Shown here piece after piece: positions 31,094 to 43,218 of a DNA stretch of 64,000 nt. The notes beneath the pieces are model-generated. The model was not told where the DNA came from and ran no database searches. It saw only the letters and a program-made list of their open reading frames with translations. Source of the DNA: Bidens hawaiensis (Eukaryota > Streptophyta > Magnoliopsida > Asterales > Asteraceae); the NCBI GenBank assembly GCA_021521415.1, contig JAIQDT010003851.1, positions 124,001 through 188,000 on the forward strand, given 5' to 3'. Position numbers and translations under genes: made by a program. Numbering within the stretch: the first letter of the stretch is position 1; every line of letters begins with the position of its first letter.

Positions 31094-33496
31094 ATGGAAC
31101 CTCGATTCTACATTCGTGAAACCCTCGATCAAGCAGAAGTTGAAGGATTCTATGGTAAGTCAACTTTCTAGGGTTTACGATATTAATGTTCTAGTCCTAT
31201 TTAGCTTAAATTATGGTAGTTACTGACTGATTAATGTTATTTTTGTGGAGATGATAACAATCATCAACCTACAAATGAAGGTAATTGTGGGGGAGATGAT
31301 GGAAGTGGAGATGATAACACTGAATATGATAATAATGGAGATGATAGCAATGAAGATTGTACAGTTGATTGGGGGGGGGGGTGATGGTACTGATGAGGAA
31401 GATAGTGATAATTTCAGGTTTGAAGATGGTGACATGACAAATGATCTGGAAGTAGGTATGAGGGATTTTAGGTTGCATACCGATATTGATGTTGATCACC
31501 AAGACACCATTGGTAGTTTAGATGGTTTGGAAATGGAAATGGAAGAAGCAATGTTGGATAATGATAAATTTTATGGAGAAGAAGTGAATGAGAGAGACAT
31601 AGATTCCCTTTTCTATAAGGGTCAAGTGTTTGGTACAAAAGAAGAGGTGAAGAAAATGATTAGATCACATGCTGTGGAAACAAGAAGACAAATTAGGATT
31701 CGAAAAGATGATCTTTTAAGGGTTCGGGCAGTGTGTGAAGGTGATATGCAAGATGGGTCCCACATGAAAAAAAATCTGGGGTTGAAACTAGCAGTTGTGA
31801 AAAAGATAAAAGGTCAATAGAGAAACATGTTGGGGGGTATAGGAAAAAGGAAAGACCCATTTGTGAATAAATGCCCTTTGGTTTTGTTGCTTTCTTACCA
31901 AGACAAAACAAGATCTTGGAAAATAACCAAGTTGGTGAGTGACCATAAATGCCTTCAAACAAGGCAAATTTATGCTTGCACAGGTACCTTCCTATCTCAT
32001 CACTTAGTTGAGGAACTACAAGGTAACCCCAAGATGCCAATTAAAGCTATCAAAGAAAATTTTTAGAAGAAGTATGAGGTTGGTGTTTCTGACATGAAAG
32101 CATATAGGGCAAAGATTATGGCCAAGGAACATATCAATGGAAATTTTAGATCTCAATATGGGCTGCTGAGGGATTACATTGAAGATTTTAAGAATACTAA
32201 TCCAGGTACAACAGTTCACCTTGAAGTAGAAGCGTTCACCGACCCCACATCTGAGACAAGAAATTTTAAGAGAATCTATGTATGCTTGGGGCCTTCGAAA
32301 AAAGGTTTTAAAGCTATTGGGAGATATCTTTTGGGACTGGATGGGGCTTTCCTCAAAACTGAATGGACTGGTCAATTGCTCACAGCAGTTGGTCTAGATC
32401 CAAACAATGGCTATTACCCCTTAGCATATGTGGTTGTAGAAGCTGAAACAATGCTCTCTTGGCAATGGTTTTTGCAATGCCTTGGTGATGGCTTGGACAT
32501 GGACAGCAGATCTAAGTTTACCTTTATGAGTGATAGGCAAAAGGCTAGTATACATTCCTTTTCATTCAATATTTTGATATTTATCTTATCATGTCATATC
32601 AATGATGTAATTGTTCCTTGAATGCACAGGGGCTTATCCAAGCAGTGGAAAGGGTTTTTCCTTGTGCAGAGCATAGATATTGTGTTAGACACATTATTGA
32701 AAATGTGAAACAAATATTCAAAGACAAGATTTACAAGGATGCCATCTAGAAACTGGCTGCATGTACAATTGCTGCTCATTATGAAAGGGAAATGCATATA
32801 TTAAAAAGGTTAAACAAAAGGGCACATCTTTGGGTGTCTAAAATCCCACCCGAGCATTGGTCAATATCACACTTTACGGGTATCATTGTCATTTTCCTTT
32901 CTTAGTTGTTAGTTCGAGTGTTCATTTAAAGTGTATAATACTATTAGTTATTTTGGTATAATAGGAAGAGCACTCTCAAATGTCTTGATCAATAACATGT
33001 GTGAAGTCTTCCATTCAAAGCTCGTTGATGGAAGGGACAAACCAATAATTACATTGTTGGAATACATAAGGGAGTATCTTATGAGGAAAATAGTGAATGT
33101 TTTGAAGGTAATTGATAAGTCACTAGGCTTGCTAACACCATATGCTACTAATATTATGGAGTCAGCAAAGAAGGAGGCTAATAGGTTAGTTCTAATCCTT
33201 TCATGTGTCTTTTAAACAAAACTGGAATATACATTGTTTTAACACATTCAAATGATAGGTACACTGTGCATTGGAATGGCGAGGAACATTACCAAGTGAC
33301 TGGACCAAATGGTGATCAATGTGTGGTGAACATGAGAACAAATACTTGTGCATGTAGGAGATGGGAAGTCACTGGATACCATGCAGACATGCTGTGGTAA
33401 GTATTTGGGTGAAGGCTGCTCATGACCCAAATGTTGGCAAACCAGAATCATTTGTCAATCCAATATACACAATGGAGAGGTGGAAGGTTGTATACA
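31094..33496 (+). pseudogene. MuDR-type MULE transposase, N-terminal and core part
   Basis: Exon 1 (31094-31154, MEPRFYIRETLDQAEVEG) joins exon 2 at 31251 in phase into an Asp/Asn/Gly-rich acidic region. Motifs in order: MuDR-type N-terminal region (YKGQVFGTKEEVKKMIRSHA), transposase core with LGLDGAFLKTEW (first D), FMSDRQKG (second D) and NNMCEVFHSKL (E), then SWIM finger NTCACRRWEVTG...CRHAV. Introns at 32544-32629 (GC donor), 32880-32964 and 33185-33258 join cleanly. Defects: an 11-G run at 31371-31381 that shifts the frame, an A8 run at 31767-31774 with a shift, TAG at 32064 and 32747, and a one-base loss near 33372 in the SWIM finger. The gene is dead and then split by element A. Confidence 0.85.
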
Positions 33497-33774
33497 TGTT
33501 AGTGCACGGATTCGGTGTCCATAACAATCGAATAAATTATAAGTTGTCTAGTGTGTATATTTAATGTATATTGTAAAATGGGCTATAAATAGGTAGCTCA
33601 TGCTCATAATTTAGGAGAGAACTTGTACATAGATCTAAATTATCCTCTCCATAAGTTATTATTCTCTCTAATGTATTCTTCCATATCTATCAATAAAGTA
33701 TATATTTAAAGTATCGATTTCGTGTTGATGTATCGTATTAGTGGCTAGATCTTGAACTCTATGACGTTCTCTCA
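33497..33774 (+). repeat. Left LTR of element A (LTR type 1)
   Basis: Starts TGTTAGTGCACGGATTCGG, ends gacgttctctca. A ctataaatag TATA box lies at about 33583. Eight substitutions relative to the right LTR. Confidence 0.9.
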
Positions 33775-34604
33775 ATTGGAAAAACCCCTTCTACTCCTCT
33801 CCCCGTGTGTCACAATTTATCACCGGATGAATTGGAGGATACTGTCGATCCTACCCTCTATCAAGCTATGATTGGTTCTTTGATGTATCTTACTGCTTCT
33901 CGACCCGACATAATGTTTGCTGTTTGTTTATGTGCTAGGTACCAAGCTAGTCCCCGAGTGACTCACCTGGCAGCGGTCAAGCGAATTCTTCAATATCTGA
34001 GGGGCAATCCAGAAACCGGGTTATGGTACCCCAAGGACGATACTTTTGATCTTACCGCTTATTTTGACTCAGATTATGGAGGATACAAGATTAATTTCAA
34101 GTCTACTACAGCGGGATGTCAATTTTTAGGAAGCCGGCTTGTTTCCTGGCAGTGTAAGAAGCAGACAACTGTAAGGCCCCGTTACCGGTGCCTCACATTT
34201 GGACGTTGGATTTACTCATAAACGCAGTTCTAAAATCAGAGTTAATTAAAACCTTTCGCGGAATTATAAAATAGTCAACCATTCGTTACAATCATCCATG
34301 ATTTGTCTTTTTAAAACATAACGCAAAATAGAGTAATAAAACATCATAACAAAATCTTCAGATGCCAGCTTCGTCCAACCCTACCACATGTCCTCCTCAA
34401 GCTAACTGACTCATTCTACTCACCTGCGTGCAAAGTAAAAGTCAGCTACGCTGAGTGAGTTCTAGTTAATACAAGTAACATACAATACTTTCTTATACTA
34501 CATACTTAACCTCTTTTACTTTCTTTCGTACTTACATAAGTATATACCTTCGTACTTACTTTCATACTTTATATTTCTTTATAAACATAATTATACATTT
34601 TAAA

Positions 34605-34740
34605 GAGCCTTTCGCCCTATAACCTCACAGATATTTTTAGGGTCTGCTACCCTTAAAGAGCCTCTCGCCCTATAACATCACAGATATTATTAGGGTCTGC
34701 CACCCTCCTTCACAGATATTATTAGGGTCTGCCACCCTTT
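34605..34740. repeat. Tandem CGCCCTATAAC / AGGGTCTGCCACCC units
   Basis: agagcctttcgccctataac, cacagatatt.ttagggtctg and c(t/c)accctt recur two to three times within the solo LTR. Confidence 0.85.
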
Positions 34741-35189
34741 ACCGTCAATTCCTTCATATCATGCCTTCCCTCTCATTTATATAATTTACATACTTTCTTT
34801 TATACTCATATTCTATAACATACATGCTTCATACATACGACATATATATAAACATCCTCATCATCTAACTATCTCCTGGAAGTACATGCAATATCCGAAG
34901 ATCGTTCATGTACCGTCAAGCATTATTCTATAGTATACACATATATCATAAATAGGCATACACTTACCATTTAAGGTAGGTGTATTAACTAATCACATCG
35001 AGTATGCACACAGCCGCGAAAACATAATAAGGAATGGGGCTAGAAACTCACCTGAATGCGGTTACGTTCACCGTTAATTGTAATCCCTTTCTTCTGTTGT
35101 GCACGGCTGACTGTATAATAATTACACGTATCAATTAACTATCACTACTCATATCATCTTTCTAGTCTTAGCTATTACCCCCAACGAAC

Positions 35190-35290
35190 GGGGGTCCCGG
35201 GGCAGCGCCCCTGGCAGCGGGGTTCTAGGGGCGGCAGCCCCTAGCAGGGTCCAAGGGGCAGAGCCCCTGGCTGGGGTCGAGCTGCCAGGT
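35190..35290. repeat. GC-rich GGGGC(A/G)GCGCCCCTGGC units
   Basis: Three palindromic units (ggggcagcgcccctgg, ggggcggcagcccctagc, ggggcagagcccctgg) in tandem; each could form a short hairpin. Part of the solo LTR. Confidence 0.85.
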
Positions 35291-35365
35291 CAGCTTGGGA
35301 AAAAATTATTTCCAATAACTGTCTTAACACATTTTTCATTAGGATTTTAATTTATTTTCTAATTC

Positions 35366-35573
35366 GTTAACATCAGCGAACTTAGCTAGTAGCGAACTTA
35401 ACATCAGCAAACTTATGGATTGGCGAAGTTATCTACGGCGAACTTGCTTATAGCGAACTTGTCTATGGCGAACTTGCTGCAGCGAACTTAGTCAATCAGC
35501 GAAGTTGATCAGTTAGGCGAACTTGCTTGCAAGCGAACTTGCTTGCAGCGAAGTTCGCTTGTAGGCGAAGTTG
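35366..35573. repeat. GCGAACTT/GCGAAGTT array in the solo LTR
   Basis: At least twelve gcgaa(c/g)tt words, spaced about 12-20 bp, ending in gcgaagttcgcttgtaggcg. The same octamers form the arrays of element D, although this LTR belongs to a different superfamily. Confidence 0.85.
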
Positions 35574-36752
35574 TTCAGCAGCCGCCGCTGTTCGTCCTTA
35601 ATCCCCAAAATCATCATCGTTTTACCGAAAAAATTCCTGGATATGATGCTAACCGAACCCGGGATCATTCCCATGGTCTCGTTTGGGTAAAAATTGGTCC
35701 GGAAGACATAAAGTTTGAGTCTTTAGGCTCATAACGTTCAATATCGGTTCTAAGGTTTATCTTAAACGAACCGTTTATATTTACGGGTTCATTAGGTTTG
35801 TTTTAACATCAAGTTTATAACTTTATATACCCGATCTATTCTAGTTCTAAGTTTTAAGGCTAAACGTTTATAAAAATGTAAACTTTAGGATCGAGACATA
35901 CCTTTTTCGGGTTTGTTGGCTTAGCTATGAGCTTTAGATCTTGTATTTATCTCGTGTATTGAAGAATCTACCAATTGTAACGTACGCTCGATCTCGCTCT
36001 TCCCTTTCCTCTCTCGGCCGTATACATATAAGGTTGTATGTGTGTGTTTGAGTGTGTAGGCAAATATGGAAGGTGGAATGAGGATTAGGGTTTTAGGGTG
36101 ATTTAAGGGGTATTTATATCCCTTAAAGCCCATGGACCTAAGGCCCATTACCCTTAATCCATCTTAATTAATCCAAGTCCATGATCTTTTCCTTATTAGA
36201 TGCTAGTTAATATTATTTAACACACGACAATTTAACGCAACTTTCTTTATTTATTATTAGAATATTTAGGATGTTACAACAACGGTCTCCACTTAAGCCG
36301 CCGAAGCTGAGTATGTTGTAGCCTCGAGTTCCTGTTCCTAGGTTTTGTGGATACAACAACATCTTCGCGACTACGGTTTGAAGTTTCTTACTACTCCCAT
36401 TGTAATTGATAATTCTGCTGCCATTAGCATCACCAAGAACCCTGTACAACACTCTGATACGAAACATATCGAAATTAAATATCATTTCATACGGGATTGC
36501 TTTGAAAAGAAATTAATTGATCTTGAGAAAGTACACACCGATTTTCAAAAAGCTGACTTATTTACCAAGGTATTTGACAAAACGGGTTTTCAATTTTTGC
36601 TTCACTTAAATGGCTTAAAGACCCTTGCTGATGTCCTGAAACTAGATAACTATTTTTATTTTAGTTTATTTTTCTTTAGAATTTTATTTCGGTTTTGGCT
36701 TTTAGGGGCTGAAAATAGAAAATACAAAAAGATTGTTTTTTTGTTTGTATAG

Positions 36753-38440
36753 GAAAAATCCAAAAAGATGGTGAAGTTTTATCTTATTTATAAAAAAATT
36801 TGAAAAACTCAAAAAGATTGTGTTTTTGTTTGTACAGAAATATCCGAAAAAGACTAAAAGAGTGTGTTTTTAAGTATGTAAAGAGAAAAACCAAAAAGAT
36901 TTTTGTTTACATTCGCTGAAAATTATGTCATTTACTTCTAATTGTAGGACATATACTTGTATATGTTTGGTCCTGATAATTTCTTGTAAATATTCAGGAT
37001 AGCCATTCACCTGACAATGGAAAGTATTTGGGGCGTTCGTTAGACTTTCTATTTTATTTTCTCGCTGAAAATTATGTCGGTTATTTAAGTTTGTGGAGCA
37101 TGTTTACATGTTTTGGTCCTATTATCTACTTGTATATTGATAGGATAGCCATTAATCTAGATACTCAAAATAACTAGGGCGATTAAATTCATTCTGTTTT
37201 ATGCTCCTCAAAATTTTGAGTTTTTTGAAGCAAAAAGAGAAAATGATAGTACATTGATTATTTGACCCCAATTCCAGTAAGAAATAAGCTTAAAGGAGTG
37301 AGTGCTTAATTGCATTGGTGCATTGATAGGTCTTAAACAAATTGTTAGAGTATAGTATGTGATATAAACATAAAGAAAAGCTAAATTGAAAGAGGTGTTA
37401 GTCTCTAGTAAAAGTCTCGGTGAGGATGGCAGAAATGTAATAATCGGTCATACTCAAGCCTCATAGCTGTTGATCACCCAAAATTATAATAAAGCAAATA
37501 ACAAGCATTAGGGTTCTCGACACTGTGAGTCTTTATGCGGCTTAATCATCTTGGTATTCATAAACATGAATATTTCACTCGCTTCTAGAGCAAACCCAAA
37601 GTCATTAAACTTGATCACTGCTGTACTTCGTACAATTTAAACTACCGACTTGATCAAAATCCGCTGTTAGTCATACAATTGTTCCTCCCTTGCGCGCGTC
37701 TCAATACCAATAAGAAACGGACCCTAGGGGATACAATGTATGTAAGGCGACAGATGGACTCGTGCATACTCACTCAAAGTAAGGGAAACTTGATGCATTG
37801 CTCAAAAGTTATAAAACTCTCAAAATTTTGATCAACACTATAATGGTTTAAGTCAAGTTGGGGTGATTTGACAAAAATCAAATTAAGCTTGAACCGAGAT
37901 TAGAGGATGATAGTTTCTGACATTCTGTGTGCTAATTGAACTATTAATTATATCACTAAAATGCTTGAAGACTTGTTATAAGATTTAAGTGGACGACAAT
38001 ATCTATGACCGACTTAACGCCAGTCATAATATCGCTGAAATATAAAACTGTGATAGAAGGGCAATTTGGTCAATATGATTCTCTGCTCGAACTCAACAAA
38101 AATCCAAAAATATGTACTGCTTTTGATAAAACATACAAAATCACAAAAACATTTTCTATTACATTTTTAGTTTCGGATACTTCTTGTGTAAATATTTTAA
38201 TCAAAATATCAAAATTCAAAAAGATTTTGCTTTTACATTTTTTTATATATATTATTTAATTCTTTTTAAGTTCTCGGTTTCAAAACGTGAAACAATTTTA
38301 AGGTATTCGATTATCGAGATAAAGGTCCTTGGTAATTCGTATTAAGTTAAAATGGAGTTTTCTTTAATTATTTAAATTCTTTATTTCTTTTTTTAATATT
38401 TAATTAATCTATCATTTATTTATTCTTTTAAAATTAAATA
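36753..38440. other. Pol-ORF2 spacer of element A
   Basis: No gene. 37200-37990 is the imperfect inverted counterpart of 51300-52150 in element C, showing that the spacer belongs to the element family. A/T-rich words such as aaaaagat occur repeatedly at 36720-36910. Confidence 0.6.
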
Positions 38441-38454
38441 AAGCATAATTCGTT

Positions 38455-38703
38455 AATTATGAATAACGAATTAGGTTATTCTAACGAATTACATTTTAAT
38501 TCGTTATCCTAATTCGCTTCCGCACTCTGTAACGAATGACTTTAATTCTTTATGCATAATTTAACGAATTAGACAATAATCAAAATCTTATTCGTCATGA
38601 CACATGTTAAATGAATCAAACGAATTGGCTGATTCGTTAATTCAAATTTCAAACGAATCATCTAATTCGTTACCTTCGGAATCGTGCAGTGTCAGTGTAT
38701 ATA
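38455..38703 (+). promoter_or_regulatory. Motif array and TATA box upstream of ORF2 in element A
   Basis: About ten taacgaat/attcgtta words (38455-38672), several as inverted pairs, end 26 bp before TATATA (38698-38703). No pol frame runs through here, and ORF2 starts 940 bp further on. Element C and element D show the same order. I infer an internal promoter for ORF2. Confidence 0.6.
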
Positions 38704-38835
38704 GGACGGCGTGCATACGAACCGTCCTATTACACACTTTTATTCTTCAATATTACAAAGTTACCCTGTTCATAATTTTCAGAATCTTTGATTTTCGATT
38801 TTTCTATGTTTTGATTATACCATTGTGTTTATAAG

Positions 38836-39640
38836 GTATAGACGATCATTTCTTTGTACTTTTCGTCAAAAATCATATAGTTTGAATAGGGTAATTAAGT
38901 TAATATTGTTACCATTGTTTAAGGTTTCTTTGAACCTTGATGTATATGCTGCAATGGACCTTGAATCGGTTACCATGATCATCGGAAGGGGTTTCCGAGT
39001 TCAATGGTACCCTTTGATTATCTTTTGATTACTGATTGATGGGTAGTTTATGAGTGGCCTTTATCGGGATTTTATGTTATGGTTTAAACCCTAACTTACG
39101 CACCTTATTTCATGTTTTGGATGTTCAAATCGATACCATTTGGGTCGCTGAGGGTTTCCGAGATCTTTATGGTCACTTGTTCGAATATCCATCGCCGATT
39201 ATGGGATAATTGACATCAGATTTGCAATTTTGATTTCTGGTGTTCTTGGTTAATTTTGACTTTGACTAGAATTGAGTCAAAGATTAAGCCTTTTTGGCCA
39301 TTCGTTATACTTAGCGAATTGGAATTACTTCGTGTCCAACTTGTTACATAATTATAACGAATTTGAATAGAAAATCCATTTTATTAACGAATCAGATGTG
39401 CATTCATTAAATTATAACGAACCAAATGTAAATTATAACAAACTAGAGGAATAGTTCGTTACCTGTTCATAGTAATTCGCTAATTCTAATTCGTTAATAA
39501 TTTACTTGATAGCAATTTAGCTGATTCATCAAAAATCTGTGTAACGAATCAGACTGAGTATTTAACGAATGACATTTTCATTATTTTATATTATACAATA
39601 GTTATTTTATGGTTACTTATTCTCGTCCTTATTTATACAG
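38836..39640 (+). other. Predicted leader intron of ORF2 in element A
   Basis: Donor ataag|gtatagacgat (38836) and acceptor tttatacag (ending 39640), five bases before the ORF2 ATG. Element C has the same GTATAGACGAT donor and the same tttatacag acceptor. The intron carries its own attcgtta/taacgaa array at 39300-39556. Confidence 0.55.
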
Positions 39641-39644
39641 TAGT

Positions 39645-42600
39645 ATGGCTGATCAAATGAACCAAGACCCACCAGTTGCTGAGCAACAAGAGCAACAACA
39701 ACAACAACAACAAGAAGTTATACCGCTATTGCCGTACGATAAGAAGCATAATTATGTGCCTTTTTAGGTACAAACTTTGCAGATGAAGCTTTATTTGGAG
39801 ATTTACTCGCTTTTCTAAGACGTTCGGTGATACATTTTGCTGTAACTGCAAGACCTATCGTTTATTTAAGCATCATTCGTCAGTTCTGGAATACGGCAAG
39901 ATGCATTGAAGTTGAGAACCACATCACGGCTACAATCAACCAAGTGCCTATCACCGTTGATATTAATGTGATCCGGCGAGTACTTCAGTTTGTTGATAAC
40001 ATTGACAATCCTTGTGAGTTTAACAAGACGTTAATCAAGGGTTTATTTCGTCGTGTGTTGTACGGTGGTGATGTCGGAGATTCTATGTACAATAAGAATG
40101 GCTTATGCCCGACATCAAGTATCTGTTACACATCTTGATTCATTGCTTGGGAGGTCGTAAGGGTGGTTTCGATGAATGCCGTGTCATGTTGCAGTCGGCT
40201 TTTGTTGCACTAGTTCTTAACAAGCCGTTCAACTTCTCAGAGATGATCTTTTATCATCTTAAAGAACAGTGTCTGCAAACGATTCAGAATAAAAAGTTCT
40301 TGATGTATCCACGCTTTCTTCAGCTAATTATTCAAGACTTGATCCCAAACTTGGTCATCGATCAAACATTGATAGGGGATGTGTTGGACTTAGACCATGA
40401 CGGCTGACATGGTACGTCGAATGAAGATCTATCGAAAGGAAAGACCTAGGACTAAACGTTTGATTGGTCATATAGTGAATCCTGATTATGTATGTCCTCT
40501 CGAGGATCGCTGGATACATGATGATTCGGACTCCGAGCGTGAGGGAGGAGAAGGTGGGAACGATGAAAATGATGATGGTGATAATGGTGGAATTGGTGGT
40601 GATGGTGATGTAGCTATCTTAGAACAACAAGCCGCGGTTGAAGATGCGTTAGCTGCTACAATTGCAGCTCAACGAAAGAGAAGGGGTAAAGAGTTGGCAA
40701 CTGAGGGTTCAGCCAAGAGACGTGTGTCAGCTGGGGCTGGCGTTTCGTTTGGAGTTCAACCTCCAAGTTCGTCCACTCCTCAACGCCCGGCGGTGCCACT
40801 TACTACTAGCACTCCAGAGCTTACATTGATGACGACGTTGATTCCTCATGACAGACTGGGTATGATTCCTCAAATGGCTTTAGCTGAGATACCAATACCT
40901 TCTGTTATTTCCTTAACTACTCCTCCAACACCGTCCATGAGGCCGCCTCAACCTAGTGATGTTTCATTTATGAGAATTACACAGCCTCAGGGACCAATCC
41001 AGCCAGTTCATCCATCTCTTTATAATATGCCACCACATCGTCAAACAGACATGCTTTTGAATCTTCTTCATTTATATGAAAATCAAATGTCGGCTGACCG
41101 CATGAATCAGGAACGACTCATGGAAAATCAGAAGAAACTAATGAGTTACGTCTCCTTTTTTCAAAAGGAAACGAAAGCTCTCCGTGAGATTGTCACGTCT
41201 CAGGGGGTGAAATTGAAAGAACAAGAAGATATCATTCTACAACTCACGTGTAAAGACGATGTGTTAAAAAAGTTGAAGAATGATGATGAGGAGGACCCTG
41301 ATGCTTCAGGTGCTGGAGGTAATGAGCTGAAACCATCTCACGGTTCTTCCTCTGGTGTAGGAACTAGTGGAGTTGGTGAGTCGGACAAGCAGATTATTGT
41401 TTATCATGATACAACTGCTGCGAAACTGATTGAGATGATTGAAGCTGATATAGTTATCTTTGTGGATGGATCGGGGGTGATCAGGAGTGTGCTGAACCGG
41501 AATGAGATTGAAGTTGGGCAGTTTGTGCAACGGTCTCTAACACGAGAGCAGATTTCACTACTGCTTGGTTTGAATGATGAACAGTTGATCGTGTTAGAGG
41601 CAGAGCCGGATGTGGAAGTAGAGAATGAGGAGGAGATTCTTAACGATCTGACTATTCAGATGAATACAGATTTTATTTATGAAGATGACGAGGTCGAGGT
41701 TGAAGACGTCACAACTGAGGAGTATCCTGATTTGTTTCAACACACAAATGTTGATCAAGGTGCTCCAGTATTTAATGAGCAAATGTGTAAAGCAGCTGAG
41801 GATAACTTGGATAAGTTATCAAAGGGTAAAAGTGTGGTTGATACGAGATTCAATCTGACTGAAAACCCGACCGATGCTGATATTGAAAGATGGTTTGGGT
41901 ATAGGAGCAAGAAAGCTCATAAGATTATCGAGGCTTACAGCTATGTAGATCAAGAGGAGAAGGTTGAAGCTGTTGCTCGGCCAAAGCCATCCAAGTGACT
42001 TCATTAAAGAACGTGTCAAAGGTTCAAGGTGATATCATTTCTTGGCTATTTGTTTCTAATCTTAAAGTATGCATTGTGAAATGGGAAAAGGGGGTGCAAT
42101 ATTATGAGAAAATAATGGATGTTCTCACTTTACCGCGATGGGATGTTCGAACCCTCGCATGTCGTCCATATATCAACCGTGGGGGTGACCGAATAGCAGA
42201 TTGATTTCATCAACAATTGTTATTCAAGGTCAATTATGGTTTCAAGTTTCTCAAGCCCCAGGTTCCAACCCGAAAATGTATAAACGAAATTGAACCAAGG
42301 ACGGGTTGGAGAAAGTTCATCCACAAGGTTAAACCACCTAATACCTTGAAGCGGGTACCAGTGAAGACGTTGAATCAACATATGCATATGTCTTTCAACC
42401 GCTGGTATTACGATAACAGAACTGGCGAGGCCGTCATTGTGCTGGGTAAAGGTTTGAAGACCAAGTTGATCAAGATCATTGATCCGATGTGGCTTGTTAA
42501 CTTAACTGAGACCGACAACGACGTGCTACACAAGAATAATATATTGTTCGAGCGCAATGAAGACTATGATCTGGCTATGCAATTCCAACGCGTTGTGCGT

Positions 42601-42660
42601 GTATGTTATGAGAACGGGATTCATAGTTGCAGAGATTGACAGTCCAAGCGTTTCAAGTAA
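39645..42660 (+). pseudogene. ORF2 (extra gene) of SIRE-like element A, frameshifted
   Basis: Starts MADQMNQDPPVAEQQEQQ and a poly-Gln run. Segments: an alpha-helical N-terminal domain (YLSIIRQFWNTARCIEV, VIRRVLQFVD, ALVLNKPFNFSEMIFYHLKE, KFLMYPRFLQ), an acidic and Pro/Thr-rich linker, a coiled coil (QTDMLLNLLHLYENQM ... LKEQEDIILQLTCKDD, about 41040-41280), a second acidic part, and a C-terminal domain (KVCIVKWEKGVQYYEKIMDV, FNRWYYDNRTGEAVI, IIDPMWLVNLTETDNDVLHK). The longest open part is 40397-41998. Shifts lie near 39765, 40120, 40400, 41995 and 42210, and TGA at 42637 replaces a Trp codon kept in element C. No membrane segment or signal peptide is evident, so it is not a typical envelope protein. 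Function unknown. Confidence 0.75.
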
Positions 42661-42680
42661 AGTAAAGACAAAGAGCTCAA

Positions 42681-42694
42681 GACGAGGGGGTGTC
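42681..42694 (+). promoter_or_regulatory. Polypurine tract next to LTR type 2
   Basis: gacgagggggtgtc directly before TGTTAG. Element C has the same tract at its 3' LTR. Confidence 0.7.
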
Positions 42695-43204
42695 TGTTAG
42701 TACACGGTTTTGCATCTCGAGTCTTTGTATCTATTGTTAATGTGTTTGTCGTTTATTTATGTAATAAAGTATTAAGTTTTCATTGTAGTTCGCTAACGTA
42801 ATAGGCTAGTTCGTTAAGGATGTTTAACGAACTAGATCTAAGTTAATATTCCTCCTAATTCGTTAAGGATGTTTAACGAATCAGGGGGTGGTTCGTTAAG
42901 TTTATTTGAAGTTTATGTATGTAACGAAGTGGATGCTAGTTCGTTACGGAGTGTGTAACGAACTAGATCAATCTTCTATTTATAGTGGCCTTAGTCCACA
43001 GTTAATTTAAGTTTCGAGATTATATTATCGAATCGCTGCCCGATTACTCTCTCAAGCTTCAGTACTAATCTTATTATACACATACATACAATTAATATAT
43101 ATATATAACGTATTACTAACAATCTATGGCAATCATGAGCTAGATCCGTGTTAGGTTAATTATACATAGATCAGATATGTGTGTTGGATTAACCAGACCA
43201 ATCA
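42695..43204 (+). repeat. Internal LTR of type 2 inside element A
   Basis: 510 bp starting TGTTAGTACACGGTTTTGC and followed by a primer-binding site. It matches in layout and length the 3' LTR of element C (508 bp). Motif hairpins (tagttcgttaaggatgttta with its complement taacgaacta, and two more) fill 42783-42966, 11 bp upstream of the tatttata box at 42977-42984. Confidence 0.8.
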
Positions 43205-43206
43205 AT

Positions 43207-43218
43207 TTGTATCAGAGC
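43207..43218 (+). promoter_or_regulatory. Primer-binding site after LTR type 2
   Basis: TTGTATCAGAGC, one mismatch from the initiator-Met site TGGTATCAGAGC, two bases after the LTR. Confidence 0.75.

Larger units (their letters stand above)
34170..36278. mobile_element. Solo LTR, 2.1 kb, nested in element A
   Basis: Begins TGTAAGGCCCCGTTACC and ends GGATGTTACA, flanked by a perfect ACAAC duplication (34165-34169 and 36279-36283). Excising it restores the RNase H sequence. No internal coding region and no second LTR, so it is a solo LTR, probably of a Ty3/gypsy chromovirus (TGTAAC...TTACA style). It holds several internal repeat blocks. Confidence 0.85.
33775..36720 (+). pseudogene. Copia RT/RNase H fragment, interrupted by a solo LTR
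   Basis: The frame [20 protein letters not shown] starts at the LTR junction and continues through [20 protein letters not shown] and the RNase H start (LTAYFDSDYGG) to QCKKQTT, where the solo LTR (34170-36278) is inserted. It resumes with TVST, then stops, and continues with [16 protein letters not shown] and HIEIKYHFIRDCFEKKLIDL to about 36720. Two stop codons lie in the second part. It is closely related to the minus-strand copy in element C. The YVDD part is absent. Confidence 0.85.

Noticed and set aside
34605..34740. A CRISPR-like array
   Set aside because: The repeats are irregular, sit inside a plant LTR and have no spacers of constant length.
39645..42660. ORF2 as a true envelope protein
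   Set aside because: No signal peptide, no hydrophobic membrane segment and a strongly acidic, coiled-coil composition in all three copies.
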